NCBI GenBank assembly: GCA_964566175.1
Contig: CAZMHU010000001.1
Coordinates: 1-64,000, forward strand
Source of the DNA: SIG589 sp964566175
Lineage (GTDB): Bacteria; Bacillota; Clostridia; Oscillospirales; Acutalibacteraceae
Direction of reading: 5' to 3'
Length of the DNA: 64,000 bases
The notes beneath the pieces are model-generated. The model made no database searches. It was given only the letters and a program-made list of their open reading frames with translations, and was not told where the DNA came from. How positions within the stretch are numbered: position 1 is the stretch's first letter; each line of letters opens with the position of its first letter. This document shows, piece after piece, positions 16,393-26,363 of this stretch. Both the position numbers and the translations under genes were made by a program.

Positions 16393-18403
16393 TTTGTTCC
16401 GTTCCCTCCCTCAGGCGTTTTAATGTTTCGGATTTTTCAAGGTCGGAGCGTACGCCGTCAACTCTTTGCAAAAACGTAACTCCGTTTTCGGTCATTTCGG
16501 TGCAAACACCGAGTTCGCAAAGCACATCGCACGCGACATTCACCTTTCCGACGGGCAGTCTTCCGACAAGTTTGTTTATCAGTTTTTGCTTTGAAAGCGG
16601 TTTTGCAATACAGCGAAACACCAAACCGACTTCATCACGGCAGGGCGTTATCCGCTCGTTGTCCTCCGACAAAAATCCCGCTTTAAAATCTTCATAAAGC
16701 ATTTGTGTTTCGATATCTGCGTCGCTTTCGCCCGACGGACGTATCTCGCGTACCGTAATGCCGAGATTTTTTTCGCCGCGGTATTCGTTTATGTCAAGTG
16801 TTGCGGCGATATCAACGGTATCACCGACATCAAACGGAAAGGTGTTTTGTGTTTTTCCGAAACAGAGTGCCTGTATTACCGCCGACTCACGCGTTAAGAT
16901 AAGGCGCAGGTGTTTGCCGTTTCCTATAGGAGTTATTCTTTCGATTTTCAGCGAATATATCCCGAAAAGCGGGTTTCTGTTTCCCGTGCCAAACGGTTCA
17001 AGAGCGGAAATAAGTTCACCCATTTCAACCGAGAGTGCCACGGGATTGAGTTTGCAATCGAGCGAAACCGACTGAACACAGTGCGGCCGCATTCGTGCAA
17101 AAGCGTTTATTCTCTCACGCAAGAGCGGTATTTTTTCGGTTTCTACGGTAAGACCCGCCGCAAGTTCGTGTCCGCCGAATTTCAAAAGCAAATCCGAAAC
17201 AGAACTTATAGCATCGAAAAGCGAAAAGCCTTCAATACTTCTGCCCGAACCGACAGATGTGTCACCCTCGGACGAAAGCACTATAACGGGTTTGCCGTAG
17301 CGATCGACAAGATGCGATGCCGCAATGCCGACAATTCCCCTATGCCAATTTCCCGAAGCAACGACAATAACGCGGTCATAGTAAAGTTTATCTCGCTCTA
17401 TTATCGCGACAGCCTCTTTTTCGATTTCCGCCTCAATTCGTTGACGTTCGGCGTTTTGGCGGCAGAGTTCCTCTGCCAAAGGAGCGGCATCCTCGGCAGT
17501 TTCGGCACACAACAGTTTCACCGCACGCATAGCATCGCCCATACGTCCCGCCGCATTTATTCTCGGAGCAATATTGAAAGCGATATTGCCCGACTGAACG
17601 TTTTTTTCCGAAAGTCCCGCCGCATCAATAAGTGCGGCAAGTCCGAAACGTGATGTGTTGTTAATATACATAAGTCCTTCACGGACGATAACACGGTTTT
17701 CGCGCACAAGCGGCATAACATCAGCAACCGTGCCTATTGCGGTTAAATCAGCATACTCAGAGAAAAGTTCTTCAGGTTCGGCATTTTCAAGCGCACAAAC
17801 GAGCAAAAAAGCCACACCGACGCCCGAAAAATCACGAAAGTCACAGTCGCAGTCGGCACGGTGCGGGTCAACAACGGCAGCGGCATCGGGCAACTCACCC
17901 GCGGGAATATGATGGTCGGTTACTACAACCTGTATTCCACGTTCTTTTGCGGCAAGAACCTCTTCTGTGGCGTTAATTCCGTTATCAACTGTTATTATGA
18001 GTTCAACCCCCATACCGTCGAGTTTTTCTATCGACTCAACATTCATACCGTAACCCTCGTCTGCACGACTCGGAATGTAATAAATAACGTTTGCGCCGCG
18101 CGAAGTGAGGTATGTATAAAGCAACGAAGTTGCGGTAACACCGTCACAGTCGTAATCGCCGTATATTGCTATCAGTTTGTTATCTTCAACAGCGGCATTT
18201 ACCGTCGCAGCGGCTTTATCCATATCGGTGAGCATAAACGGACTGCAAAACGGCTCATCACACGAAAGAAATGTTTCGAGTTCAAGCGGGTCATCATAAC
18301 CTCTGACAACCGCAAGAAGTGCCAAAAACGGATCAATATTACATTCTTCTGCCAGCATATTCACCGTTTCTTTTGAAAACTTCGGCAAAATCCAACGTTT
18401 CAT
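16385..18403 (-). CDS. recJ: Single-stranded-DNA-specific exonuclease RecJ
   Basis: A 672-residue 5'-3' exonuclease for single-stranded DNA, used in recombinational repair and mismatch repair. The DHH-family phosphoesterase domain shows YGDYDCDGVTATSLLY, TVDNGI and VVVDPHR. The DHHA1 domain shows VGSGRSIEGF and KFGGHELAAGLT, followed by an OB-like domain and a C-terminal extension. GGGGAGG lies seven bases before the ATG at 18403, which is preferred over the longer frame. It is first in the operon behind a near-perfect promoter. Confidence 0.96.
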   Translation of the reverse strand: MKRWILPKFSKETVNMLAEECNIDPFLALLAVVRGYDDPLELETFLSCDEPFCSPFMLTDMDKAAATVNAAVEDNKLIAIYGDYDCDGVTATSLLYTYLTSRGANVIYYIPSRADEGYGMNVESIEKLDGMGVELIITVDNGINATEEVLAAKERGIQVVVTDHHIPAGELPDAAAVVDPHRADCDCDFRDFSGVGVAFLLVCALENAEPEELFSEYADLTAIGTVADVMPLVRENRVIVREGLMYINNTSRFGLAALIDAAGLSEKNVQSGNIAFNIAPRINAAGRMGDAMRAVKLLCAETAEDAAPLAEELCRQNAERQRIEAEIEKEAVAIIERDKLYYDRVIVVASGNWHRGIVGIAASHLVDRYGKPVIVLSSEGDTSVGSGRSIEGFSLFDAISSVSDLLLKFGGHELAAGLTVETEKIPLLRERINAFARMRPHCVQSVSLDCKLNPVALSVEMGELISALEPFGTGNRNPLFGIYSLKIERITPIGNGKHLRLILTRESAVIQALCFGKTQNTFPFDVGDTVDIAATLDINEYRGEKNLGITVREIRPSGESDADIETQMLYEDFKAGFLSEDNERITPCRDEVGLVFRCIAKPLSKQKLINKLVGRLPVGKVNVACDVLCELGVCTEMTENGVTFLQRVDGVRSDLEKSETLKRLREGTEQNG

Positions 18404-18441
18404 TACGCCCACCTCCCCAAAATACATAAATATACTATTGT

Positions 18442-18470
18442 ATTATACTACTATATTACATATTTTTCAA
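18442..18470 (-). promoter_or_regulatory. Promoter of the recJ-relA-dtd-MBL-hemZ operon
   Basis: On the minus strand TTGAAA (18465-18470), a 17-bp spacer and a perfect TATAAT (18442-18447), about 40 bp ahead of the recJ start. Confidence 0.85.
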
Positions 18471-18475
18471 GGGAA

Positions 18476-18500
18476 ACAAAAAAGCCTGCCGTTGGCAGAC
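18476..18500 (-). terminator. Second terminator after the transketolase genes
   Basis: A 7-bp stem (18484-18490 with 18494-18500, one wobble pair) and a 3-base loop, followed on the minus strand by TTTTTTTG. It backs up the hairpin at 18527 and lies just upstream of the recJ promoter. Confidence 0.75.
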
Positions 18501-18520
18501 TTGCACAGTAAAATATCCAT

Positions 18521-18549
18521 AAAAAACGGGAGAGGTTAATACTCTCCCG
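18521..18549 (-). terminator. First terminator after the transketolase genes
   Basis: An 8-bp GC-rich stem (18527-18534 with 18542-18549) followed on the minus strand by six T. It closes the long miaB-to-transketolase cluster. Confidence 0.85.
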
Positions 18550-18594
18550 AGATTATACGGTTTTTCGCAAAAATGAGGAAATAAGTTCCCTACA

Positions 18595-19542
18595 TTACGC
18601 TTTCTTTGCAACAGCCGCCTTAGCCGCTTCAACAAGGTTATCGGCACGAAGACCGAACTCGTCAAGCAAATCGTTTGCGGGGCCGGAATGACCGAATACG
18701 TCATTAACACCGACACGAACAACCGGAACGGGGCATTCATCGGTAACGACTTCGGCAACAGCACTGCCGAGACCACCGATAATATTATGCTCCTCGGCTG
18801 TAACAATAGCACCGGTTTCCCTAGCTGCCGCTACTATAATATCGCGGTCGATAGGCTTAATGGTGGGCATATTAACAATACGTGCGGAAATGCCCTCTGC
18901 CTTTAATTTTTCACAAGCCTCAAGTGCCTCGGCTACCATAAGACCGGTTGCGATAACGGTAACATCTGTTCCGTCCTTAAGCATAACGCCTTTACCGATT
19001 TCAAACTTATAATCATCGCCGAAAATAACCGGAACGGCAAGTCTGCCGAAACGGATATAAACAGGGCCTTCATGCGAGAATGCCGCACGCAAAGCCGCTT
19101 TTGCCTCTGTATCGTCAGCGGGGTTAATAACCGTCATACCGGGGATAGTACGCATAAGTGCAATATCTTCACAGCACTGGTGTGTTGCACCGTCCTCGCC
19201 TACCGAAATGCCTGCGTGTGTTGCGCCGATAATAACGTTAAGATGAGGATAGCCTATCGAGTTGCGAACCTGCTCATATGCACGTCCTGCAGCAAACATT
19301 GCAAAACTACTGCAAACAACACGCTTGCCTGTTGCCGCGATTCCCGCCGCAATGCTTACCATATTCTGCTCTGCTATTCCGCAATCATAATGACGCTCCG
19401 GAAAAGCCTTTTTGAAAACGCCTGTTTTGGTTGCCGCCGCAAGGTCAGCATCGAGAACGACAAAGTCGTCACGCTCTTTACCGAGTTCAACAAGAGTGTT
19501 ACCGAAGGAATCTCTTGTTGCAATTTTCTTAATATCAGCCAT
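18595..19542 (-). CDS. Transketolase, C-terminal subunit
   Basis: A 315-residue subunit that supplies the pyrimidine-binding (SFAMFAAGRAYEQVRNSIGY) and C-terminal domains of a split transketolase. It forms one active enzyme with the N-terminal subunit encoded just upstream and moves two-carbon units between pentose phosphate sugars with thiamine diphosphate. The conserved IAEQNMVSIAAGIA glutamate activates the cofactor. It is 12 bp from its partner gene and followed by two terminators. Confidence 0.95.
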   Translation of the reverse strand: MADIKKIATRDSFGNTLVELGKERDDFVVLDADLAAATKTGVFKKAFPERHYDCGIAEQNMVSIAAGIAATGKRVVCSSFAMFAAGRAYEQVRNSIGYPHLNVIIGATHAGISVGEDGATHQCCEDIALMRTIPGMTVINPADDTEAKAALRAAFSHEGPVYIRFGRLAVPVIFGDDYKFEIGKGVMLKDGTDVTVIATGLMVAEALEACEKLKAEGISARIVNMPTIKPIDRDIIVAAARETGAIVTAEEHNIIGGLGSAVAEVVTDECPVPVVRVGVNDVFGHSGPANDLLDEFGLRADNLVEAAKAAVAKKA

Positions 19543-19554
19543 TGTAATTCCTCC

Positions 19555-20391
19555 TTAGTTAAGTGACTCAAGCATTGCGGAAATTTCCGCTACTGCGGTA
19601 TTATACTGTTCCTCGTTGGGGGCTGTTCCGTGCCAACCAACCTGATTTTCCATAAACGAAACGCCTTTACCCTTAACGGTGTTTGCGATAATAGCATAGG
19701 GCTTGTTAAAAGTTCCTACCTTGGCAAACGCCTGCTCAATCTCGTCAAAATCATTTCCGTCTATAACGGCAACCTCAAAGCCGAAAGCTTTGAACTTTTC
19801 GTCAATCGGATAGGGTGAATTTACCTGCTCTATCGTACCGTCAATCTGAAGATTGTTGTTGTCGACAATAACGGTCAAATTGTCAAGTTTTTTATGAGCG
19901 GCGAACATTGCGGCCTCCCAAACCTGACCCTCCTGAATTTCACCGTCACCAAGCAGAGTATAAACTTTATAGTCTATACCGAAATGCTTTGCCGAAAGTG
20001 CCATTCCGACAGCGGCGGAAACGCCCTGTCCGAGTGAACCGGAAGACATATCAACGCCAGGTATTTTTTTCATATCCGGATGTCCCTGCAACATAGAGCC
20101 GATGTGGCGCAGTGTAGAGAGTTCCTTAACATTAAAATAACCTCTGTTTGCTAAAACGGAATAAAGCAGAGGTGCCGCATGACCCTTTGAAAGAACAAAA
20201 CGGTCTCTGTTTTCCGTTTTCGGATTTTCGGGATCAATATTCATCTGCTTGAAATAAAGATATGTAAGTATATCGGCAGAGGAAAGTGAGCCGCCGGGGT
20301 GACCCGATTTCGCATTGTAAACGCCTTCAATAATTCCCATTCTTACGTTTGCGGCAATTTTTTGAAGTTGTTTCTTTTCTTCACATTTCAT
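19555..20391 (-). CDS. Transketolase, N-terminal subunit
   Basis: A 278-residue subunit with the thiamine-diphosphate/Mg binding motif (LLGDGEIQEGQVWEA ... DNNNLQ) and the opening SGHPGGSLSSADILTYLYF of transketolases. Splitting transketolase into two genes is common in clostridia and archaea. The start overlaps the stop of the HAD phosphatase gene by 4 bp. Confidence 0.95.
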   Translation of the reverse strand: MKCEEKKQLQKIAANVRMGIIEGVYNAKSGHPGGSLSSADILTYLYFKQMNIDPENPKTENRDRFVLSKGHAAPLLYSVLANRGYFNVKELSTLRHIGSMLQGHPDMKKIPGVDMSSGSLGQGVSAAVGMALSAKHFGIDYKVYTLLGDGEIQEGQVWEAAMFAAHKKLDNLTVIVDNNNLQIDGTIEQVNSPYPIDEKFKAFGFEVAVIDGNDFDEIEQAFAKVGTFNKPYAIIANTVKGKGVSFMENQVGWHGTAPNEEQYNTAVAEISAMLESLN

Positions 20392-21230
20392 TTTGTAAGC
20401 ATCCTTTCTTCTATATAATCCACAAACTGTCCGACCGCTCCGTCAGTTACATCGCACGAAACATAATCAGCCAGTGAAGATACATCGTCGGGTGCGCCTG
20501 CCGTAACAGCCGCAACATCAACCGCCTTCAGCAAGGGTATATCGTTATAATAGTCTCCAATGCCGAAGATTTTTCCCTTTTCTGTTCCGAGATATTCCGC
20601 AAGTTTCAAAATGCCTGTTCCTTTATCGCTGTTCTGCGGAATAACCTCTAAATAATCGTGTACGCCGTCCTCAAGATACGCGTTAGTGAAAACAAGTTGA
20701 CCTTCGGAAATGCCCATATCAATCAATCTTTGTTTTAACACCGCTCTTTGCGAACGGTCTTCAAAAGTAAACAACACCTTATTCCATTCGTATTTTATCG
20801 CCTCATCGGGTGATAAAAGCAAAGGATTAAGATTTTCATACTTATTGTGTTTATAAACCTCGGGTGTCACAGAAAGGTCGATAACGCTGTCTCGGCTGTG
20901 CACCTCAAAGCCTATTCCGTCGTGCGGTTCAAGCGCGATACGTTTTAAAATTTCTTTATTGCTATCGCAAAGGCCTGCACTCCAAACAACACTTCGCTTT
21001 TCATAATCATAGATTACCGTACCGTTAATGATAGCCGCCGGAGCATTAAATCCAATACGAGCGTAAAGTTCAAAACAAGCATCGGCACACCGTCCCGTGG
21101 CAAAGGTGAATTTCCCGCCCTCTGCCATAAAACGCTTTACGGCATCAATATTCCTCTGCGGCACCGAATCGGGCGTTATAAACGTGCCGTCAACATCGCT
21201 TGCCAACAGGCAACCGTCAAATAAACCCAT
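20388..21230 (-). CDS. Cof-type HAD-IIB family phosphatase
   Basis: A 280-residue haloacid dehalogenase-superfamily hydrolase. Motif I is ASDVDGTF (nucleophile Asp and DxD), motif II is TFATGR, and motif IV is GIGDYYNDIPLL; the C2 cap lies between II and IV. Such enzymes remove phosphate from sugar phosphates or cofactors such as pyridoxal phosphate and flavins; the substrate is not evident. Neighbouring starts and stops overlap by 1-4 bp on both sides, so it is firmly inside the operon. Confidence 0.9.
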   Translation of the reverse strand: MGLFDGCLLASDVDGTFITPDSVPQRNIDAVKRFMAEGGKFTFATGRCADACFELYARIGFNAPAAIINGTVIYDYEKRSVVWSAGLCDSNKEILKRIALEPHDGIGFEVHSRDSVIDLSVTPEVYKHNKYENLNPLLLSPDEAIKYEWNKVLFTFEDRSQRAVLKQRLIDMGISEGQLVFTNAYLEDGVHDYLEVIPQNSDKGTGILKLAEYLGTEKGKIFGIGDYYNDIPLLKAVDVAAVTAGAPDDVSSLADYVSCDVTDGAVGQFVDYIEERMLTK

Positions 21231-22144
21231 TATTTTTTTACCTCGTTTAAAAATGCCTTGAAATAATCCGGAAGTTCACTTTCAAACTCCATATATTCCT
21301 TTGTTTTCGGATGAATAAAACCAAGCCGTTTTGCGTGCAAACACTGCCCCACAAGCACGCCTTTTCCCACAACTTTTTTTGGGCCGTAAACCGTATCACC
21401 CGCTACCGGATGACCGATATATGCCATATGCACCCTGATTTGATGTGTCCGACCGGTGTAAAGTCGCAGTCTGACATGGGTAAAACCGTTGTAGCGTGCC
21501 AAAACAGTATACTCCGTCAGCGCATCTTTGGAATTCTTATCGGTAACCGCCATCTGCTTTCGCTTTACAGGATGACGTCCTATCGGTGCCGATATGCTCC
21601 CACTATCATCTTTTATACAGCCGTGCACCACAGCCTCATACTCACGCATAAAACTGTGTTCCTTTATCTGCTCGGCAAGAAAAGTATGAGCCTCGTCATT
21701 CTTTGCCACCATTAAAAGTCCGCTCGTGTCCTTATCGATACGGTGCAAAATTCCGGGACGCATTACACCGCCAATTCCCGACAGGCTATCCCCGCAGTGA
21801 TAAAGCAGTGCGTTTACGAGCGTTCCGTTATAATTTCCCGCGGCGGGGTGGACAACTATTCCTTTCGGCTTGTTGACAACAAGCATACAGTCATCTTCAT
21901 ATACTACATCAATGGGAATATTTTCAGCCTTTGCTTCGGTCGGAATCGGGTCGGGTACTGCAACAGCAATATTGTCCCCCGCTTTGAGTTTATAATTCTT
22001 CATAACGGCTTTTCCGCCGACCGTAATCGCACCATTCTCGGCAAGAGAAGCAATGCGCGAACGGGAAAATTCCGAAACGGCTGTTAGAAAAACGTCAAGC
22101 CTTTCTGAACCTTCTCCGCTGTATACAAAATTTTGTTCGGTCAT
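21230..22144 (-). CDS. RluA-family pseudouridine synthase (RluD-like)
   Basis: A 304-residue enzyme converting uridine to pseudouridine, most likely in 23S rRNA. An N-terminal S4 domain (ERLDVFLTAVSEFSRSRIASL) precedes the catalytic domain with the diagnostic HRIDKDTSGLLMVAKN segment holding the catalytic Asp. The start at 22144 overlaps the lspA stop in a TAATG arrangement; the longer frame would be buried in lspA and lacks family similarity. The lspA-rluD order is usual in Bacillota. Confidence 0.94.
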   Translation of the reverse strand: MTEQNFVYSGEGSERLDVFLTAVSEFSRSRIASLAENGAITVGGKAVMKNYKLKAGDNIAVAVPDPIPTEAKAENIPIDVVYEDDCMLVVNKPKGIVVHPAAGNYNGTLVNALLYHCGDSLSGIGGVMRPGILHRIDKDTSGLLMVAKNDEAHTFLAEQIKEHSFMREYEAVVHGCIKDDSGSISAPIGRHPVKRKQMAVTDKNSKDALTEYTVLARYNGFTHVRLRLYTGRTHQIRVHMAYIGHPVAGDTVYGPKKVVGKGVLVGQCLHAKRLGFIHPKTKEYMEFESELPDYFKAFLNEVKK

Positions 22145-22647
22145 TATTCGGCACTGTCCTCGCCGGAAGGTTTTGCCTTTTCGCCCGATTTCGGAAAAAG
22201 CAAATCCTTGACAAAATAGATTATAAGCAGTCCCGCGCCGATAACAACAGCACAATCGGCAATGTTGAATATCGGGAATGAAATAAATTGCAGACGAATA
22301 AAATCAACTACATTGCCGTCTCTGAAAATACGGTCAATCATATTTCCGACACCGCCGCTTAAAATGAGGCAGACCGAAAAAAACAGAAGTTTATCGTTCT
22401 TTCCCGATTTTACAAGCAATGCAATACAAAGAATAAGCGCAACGGCAGTAAAAGACAGCAGCAGCCATGTTTGACCGTCCAAAAAGCCCCAAGCGCCGCC
22501 CTTGTTGTGAATATAGGTAAAGTCGAACAAACCGTCAATCGCGGGTTTTGTCTCCGCAAGAGCAAAGTTTTCAACAACATAAAATTTTGATAACTGGTCG
22601 GCGACTAAGAAAGCCGCCGCACAGATAACAGCAATAATATATGCCAT
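22144..22647 (-). CDS. lspA: Lipoprotein signal peptidase (signal peptidase II)
   Basis: A 167-residue membrane aspartyl protease that cleaves lipoprotein signal peptides after lipid attachment. Four transmembrane segments are visible, together with the conserved NKGGAWGF, GGVGNMIDR and FNIADCAVVIG motifs that hold the two catalytic Asp residues. Substrates in this window include the lipoproteins at 93 and 42153. It ends in a short charged cytoplasmic tail. Confidence 0.96.
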   Translation of the reverse strand: MAYIIAVICAAAFLVADQLSKFYVVENFALAETKPAIDGLFDFTYIHNKGGAWGFLDGQTWLLLSFTAVALILCIALLVKSGKNDKLLFFSVCLILSGGVGNMIDRIFRDGNVVDFIRLQFISFPIFNIADCAVVIGAGLLIIYFVKDLLFPKSGEKAKPSGEDSAE

Positions 22648-22664
22648 TTCGATTCCTCCAACGC

Positions 22665-25451
22665 TTATCGGTTAATACCCTTTATAACCTCCGCACAGCG
22701 TGCGCAAAGGGTCTTGTGCTCTTCGTCCGAGCCGACGGTTTCGGAATACGACCAGCAACGTTCACACTTTTCGCCGTGTGCGTGCAAAACGGTTATTCCT
22801 ACACCCTGCTCGCCGGCAAAAGCACCACCCTCACCATCGGTTACGGCAACTTCGGAAACGATAAAGACCGCTTTGAGTATGTCCGCAACGGAGCAAAGGA
22901 AGTTATAATCGTCGCCTGTGGCATAAAGTTCAACACGTGCATCAAGCGATGCACCGATAACTTTTTCGGTACGTGCCGTTTCGAGAGCCTTTTTAACATC
23001 CTCACGCAGAGCAATAATTCTATCCCAACGTACCATAAAGGCCTCATCGGTGTTGCCGCTCGACTGAGGCATATCGTTAAATATAACATTGCGTGTATCG
23101 CAAGACGAGTCGTGCGGCATATACTGCCAAATTTCGTCGGCTGTGAAGGCAAGTATCGGGGACACAAGACGTGTCAATGTATCCAAAATACGATACATTG
23201 CGGTCTGTGCGGCACGACGGCTTTCGCTGTCCGCTTTGCAAACATAAAGTCTGTCCTTTAATACGTCCAAATAGAAGTTTGACATATCCAAAACGCAGAA
23301 ATTGTGTATTGCGTGGAAAACAAGGTGATATTCGAAATTGTCATACGCTTTGCGGCAATCGGCAACGAGTTTATCGAGTTTTGCGAGTGCCCAACGGTCA
23401 ATCTCTTCAAACGACTTTTCGCCTACCGAATCACAGTTCGGATCAAAGTCGGATATACAGCCGAGAATAAATCTTGCTGTGTTGCGGATTTTACGATAAA
23501 CCTCTGAGAGTTGTTTTAAGATATCCTGAGATATGCGTATATCGGCGTGATAATCCGAAGATGCAACCCACAGACGGAGAATATCCGCACCGTACTTATT
23601 GACAACATCATCGGGAATAATGGTATTGCCGATTGACTTAGACATCTTCTTGCCCTCGCCGTCAACAACCCAACCGTGTGTAACAACGGTCTTATAGGGT
23701 GCTACACCGCGAGTGGCAACCGATGTGAGAAGTGAAGACTGGAACCAACCTCTGTACTGGTCGGCACCCTCCAAATACAAATCGGCGGGGGAAGAAAGAT
23801 AGTCACGGTTTTCAAGCACTGCGGCATGAGACGAACCGGAATCGAACCATACGTCCATAATATCCGTTTCTTTTACAAACTCACTGCAACCGCAGGAGCA
23901 AACTGTGCCCTCCGGCATAAGTTCCTCTGCCGTATGTGTATGCCAAGCATCTGCGCCCTCTTTGCGGAAGATGTCGGCGGTTTTTGCTATTGTTTCGGGA
24001 TTGATAACTTCTTTTCCGCATTCCTTGCAGTAGAAAATCGGAATCGGAACACCCCAAACACGCTGACGTGAAATACACCAGTCACTGCGGTCACGTACCA
24101 TTCCCTTTATTCTGCCCTCGCCCCAAGCGGGAACCCACTTGACGGTTTCGATAGCGTTAACCGCATCCTCAACAAAATCGGAAATGGAGCAGAACCACTG
24201 CTCGGTCGCACGGTAAAGAATGGGTGATTTACAACGCCAACAGTGCGGATACTGGTGGATAATCTTTTTGAGCGCAAAGAGATAGCCGTTTGAGTCAAGC
24301 CACTTTGCGATTTCTTTGTTTGCCTCGTCGGTAGTGAGTCCGGCAAACTGACCCGCATTTTCGGTAAAAACGCCCTTGGCGTCAACCGTTACGACAATCG
24401 GAAGTTCGCTGTAATTGCGGCAAACCTCAAAGTCATCGGTACCGTAACCGGGAGCGGTATGAACACAGCCTGTACCGCTTTCGAGCGTTACGTGGTCACC
24501 TACTATAACGAGTGATTCACGGTCAACAAACGGATGGCGTGTACGCATATACTCAAGTTCGGAACCCTTAATAGTTCCTACAAGTTCATATTCACTTATT
24601 TCGGCGGCGGCAAAAGCATCTGCGGCAAGTTCTGTCGCCATAACGTAAAACTCTTCTCCGCAACGGAAAACACCGTACTCATACTCCGGTCCGACACATA
24701 TCGCAACGTTGCCCGGAAGTGTCCAAGTTGTTGTTGTCCAAATTACAAAATATGTCTTTGAAACATCTGCGCCGATAGCCGAAAGTTTGCCCATATCGTC
24801 AAGCAACGGGAATTTAACATAAATCGAATAGCAGGGGTCTTCCGCATACTCAATCTCAGCCTCTGCCAAAGCGGTTTGACATTCGGGACACCAATAAACA
24901 GGTTTAAGACCCTTGTAGATATATCCCTTGTTTGCCATTTCGCCGAAAATTTCAACCTGTTTGGCAACATACTCGTTTGAAAGGGTAAGATACGGGTGAT
25001 CCCATTCACCGATAACGCCCAAGCGCTCGAACTGACGGCGCTGTTCGTCGGCGTATTTAATGGCAAATTCTTTACACATCTTGCGAAGTTCAAGTGCGGA
25101 AATACGCTCGCTAGACTTCATTCCCGCGGCTTTTCTCGCCTTGAGTTCGGTCGGGAGACCGTGTGTATCATAACCAGGGACATACGGCGCTTTGTATCCT
25201 GTCATATTTTTATAGCGAAGAACAAAATCTTTAAGAGATTTGTTAAGAGCCGTTCCCAAATGGATTATACCGTTAGCATACGGAGGGCCGTCGTGCAGAA
25301 CATAAAGCGGTTTTCCCTCGTTATGCTTCATAAGTTCGTTATAATAATCCTTTTCCTTCCACTCTTTGAGTGCTTCGGGTTCTCTCTGCGGCAGACCTGC
25401 GCGCATCGGGAAATCTGTTTTAGGTAAATTAAGCGTTTTATTGTAATCCAT
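22665..25451 (-). CDS. ileS: Isoleucyl-tRNA synthetase
   Basis: A 928-residue class I synthetase charging tRNA-Ile. The HIGH-like motif is PPYANGIIHLGTALNK near residue 55, the KMSKS motif is GKKMSKSIGN near residue 600, and the C-terminal zinc finger CERCWSY ... CARC is present, which places it in the bacterial type. It has full family length. Only 14 bp separate it from divIVA, so there is no room for a T-box leader directly upstream. Confidence 0.98.
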   Translation of the reverse strand: MDYNKTLNLPKTDFPMRAGLPQREPEALKEWKEKDYYNELMKHNEGKPLYVLHDGPPYANGIIHLGTALNKSLKDFVLRYKNMTGYKAPYVPGYDTHGLPTELKARKAAGMKSSERISALELRKMCKEFAIKYADEQRRQFERLGVIGEWDHPYLTLSNEYVAKQVEIFGEMANKGYIYKGLKPVYWCPECQTALAEAEIEYAEDPCYSIYVKFPLLDDMGKLSAIGADVSKTYFVIWTTTTWTLPGNVAICVGPEYEYGVFRCGEEFYVMATELAADAFAAAEISEYELVGTIKGSELEYMRTRHPFVDRESLVIVGDHVTLESGTGCVHTAPGYGTDDFEVCRNYSELPIVVTVDAKGVFTENAGQFAGLTTDEANKEIAKWLDSNGYLFALKKIIHQYPHCWRCKSPILYRATEQWFCSISDFVEDAVNAIETVKWVPAWGEGRIKGMVRDRSDWCISRQRVWGVPIPIFYCKECGKEVINPETIAKTADIFRKEGADAWHTHTAEELMPEGTVCSCGCSEFVKETDIMDVWFDSGSSHAAVLENRDYLSSPADLYLEGADQYRGWFQSSLLTSVATRGVAPYKTVVTHGWVVDGEGKKMSKSIGNTIIPDDVVNKYGADILRLWVASSDYHADIRISQDILKQLSEVYRKIRNTARFILGCISDFDPNCDSVGEKSFEEIDRWALAKLDKLVADCRKAYDNFEYHLVFHAIHNFCVLDMSNFYLDVLKDRLYVCKADSESRRAAQTAMYRILDTLTRLVSPILAFTADEIWQYMPHDSSCDTRNVIFNDMPQSSGNTDEAFMVRWDRIIALREDVKKALETARTEKVIGASLDARVELYATGDDYNFLCSVADILKAVFIVSEVAVTDGEGGAFAGEQGVGITVLHAHGEKCERCWSYSETVGSDEEHKTLCARCAEVIKGINR

Positions 25452-25465
25452 TTTAAAGGTTTCTC

Positions 25466-26338
25466 CTATCTTTTACGTTTAAAAAATCCGCGTGATTGCT
25501 TTTTGTCCTCGATGTCATCATCGTCATCTTCGGTTTCGTATACATCGGTTTCAAGCGGTTCCGCCGTTATTTTAAAGCCGAGTTTAACATCGGGTTCGGT
25601 CACGGGGTCACCCGCGGGTTCTTCGGTCAGCACCGGCTCTGCGGGAATATCCTCCGCTGTTTCCTCTTTAATAAGTGTTTCCAACTGGGGTTCTTCACGT
25701 CTTTGGGCGAAGTCGGGTTTGCTGTCATAAGCAAACGCCGCAGCCTCAGCCGCACGTGCGGAATCAAACGGAACCTCATCCGGCAGTTTTGAAATAGCAT
25801 CGATATGTTCCTTGTAAATCGCCATTATCTGTGATTTGAAGTTGACGATATCAAGTTTAAGTTTATCGAAAAGAAGTTGCTGTCTTGCTACGCTGTCGTG
25901 CGCGGCGGCAATCATCTCTTGCGATTTTTCGGCAGTCATTTTCATAACGGCGGCATATTCCGCATCGGCGCGCTGCTTGTTTTGCTCTGCCTCACGTTTG
26001 TCGCTCGCAATCTGCTCTTCAACGCCGTCGGAAATTTCGTTTGCGCGAACCTTTGCCTCAACAATAATTTCTTCAGCTTTTTGCTTTGCCTCACCCACAA
26101 TTTGGTCGGCAAGTTTTTGTGCGGATATCAGCACGTTCTGTATGCTCGACTGCGATATACGCAAATCTTCATTCTCCTGCTTAAGTTTTGTAATCTGAGC
26201 GGAGAGTTCGGCAAATTTCGAATCAAACTGCTGATAATCCGATTCAACGCTGTCAAGGAATATATCAACCTCTTCCTGCTTGTATCCGTTCATTTGTTTA
26301 GGAAACCTAACGTTTCTGATGTCATTGGCAGTATACAT
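25466..26338 (-). CDS. divIVA: DivIVA-domain cell division/polarity protein
   Basis: A 290-residue protein beginning with the DivIVA membrane-binding hook (DIRNVRFPKQMNGYKQEEVDIFLD), followed by a long coiled coil (about residues 35-170) and an acidic, disordered C-terminal tail ending in basic residues (KKQSRGFFKRKR). DivIVA proteins bind curved membrane and direct division-site or pole factors. GGGGGAAG precedes the ATG. Its place next to sepF and ileS is the standard Gram-positive order; ylmG and ylmH, often present between, are missing here. Confidence 0.92.
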   Translation of the reverse strand: MYTANDIRNVRFPKQMNGYKQEEVDIFLDSVESDYQQFDSKFAELSAQITKLKQENEDLRISQSSIQNVLISAQKLADQIVGEAKQKAEEIIVEAKVRANEISDGVEEQIASDKREAEQNKQRADAEYAAVMKMTAEKSQEMIAAAHDSVARQQLLFDKLKLDIVNFKSQIMAIYKEHIDAISKLPDEVPFDSARAAEAAAFAYDSKPDFAQRREEPQLETLIKEETAEDIPAEPVLTEEPAGDPVTEPDVKLGFKITAEPLETDVYETEDDDDDIEDKKQSRGFFKRKR

Positions 26339-26363
26339 ATTCTTCCCCCGTTTATAAAAAAGT

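Noticed and set aside
22145..22255. Longer start of the pseudouridine synthase at 22255
   Set aside because: The extra 37 residues are the lspA gene read in another frame, and the TAATG overlap at 22144 is a natural start.
25452..25465. T-box leader for ileS
   Set aside because: Only 14 bp separate divIVA and ileS, with no T-box motif or specifier structure.
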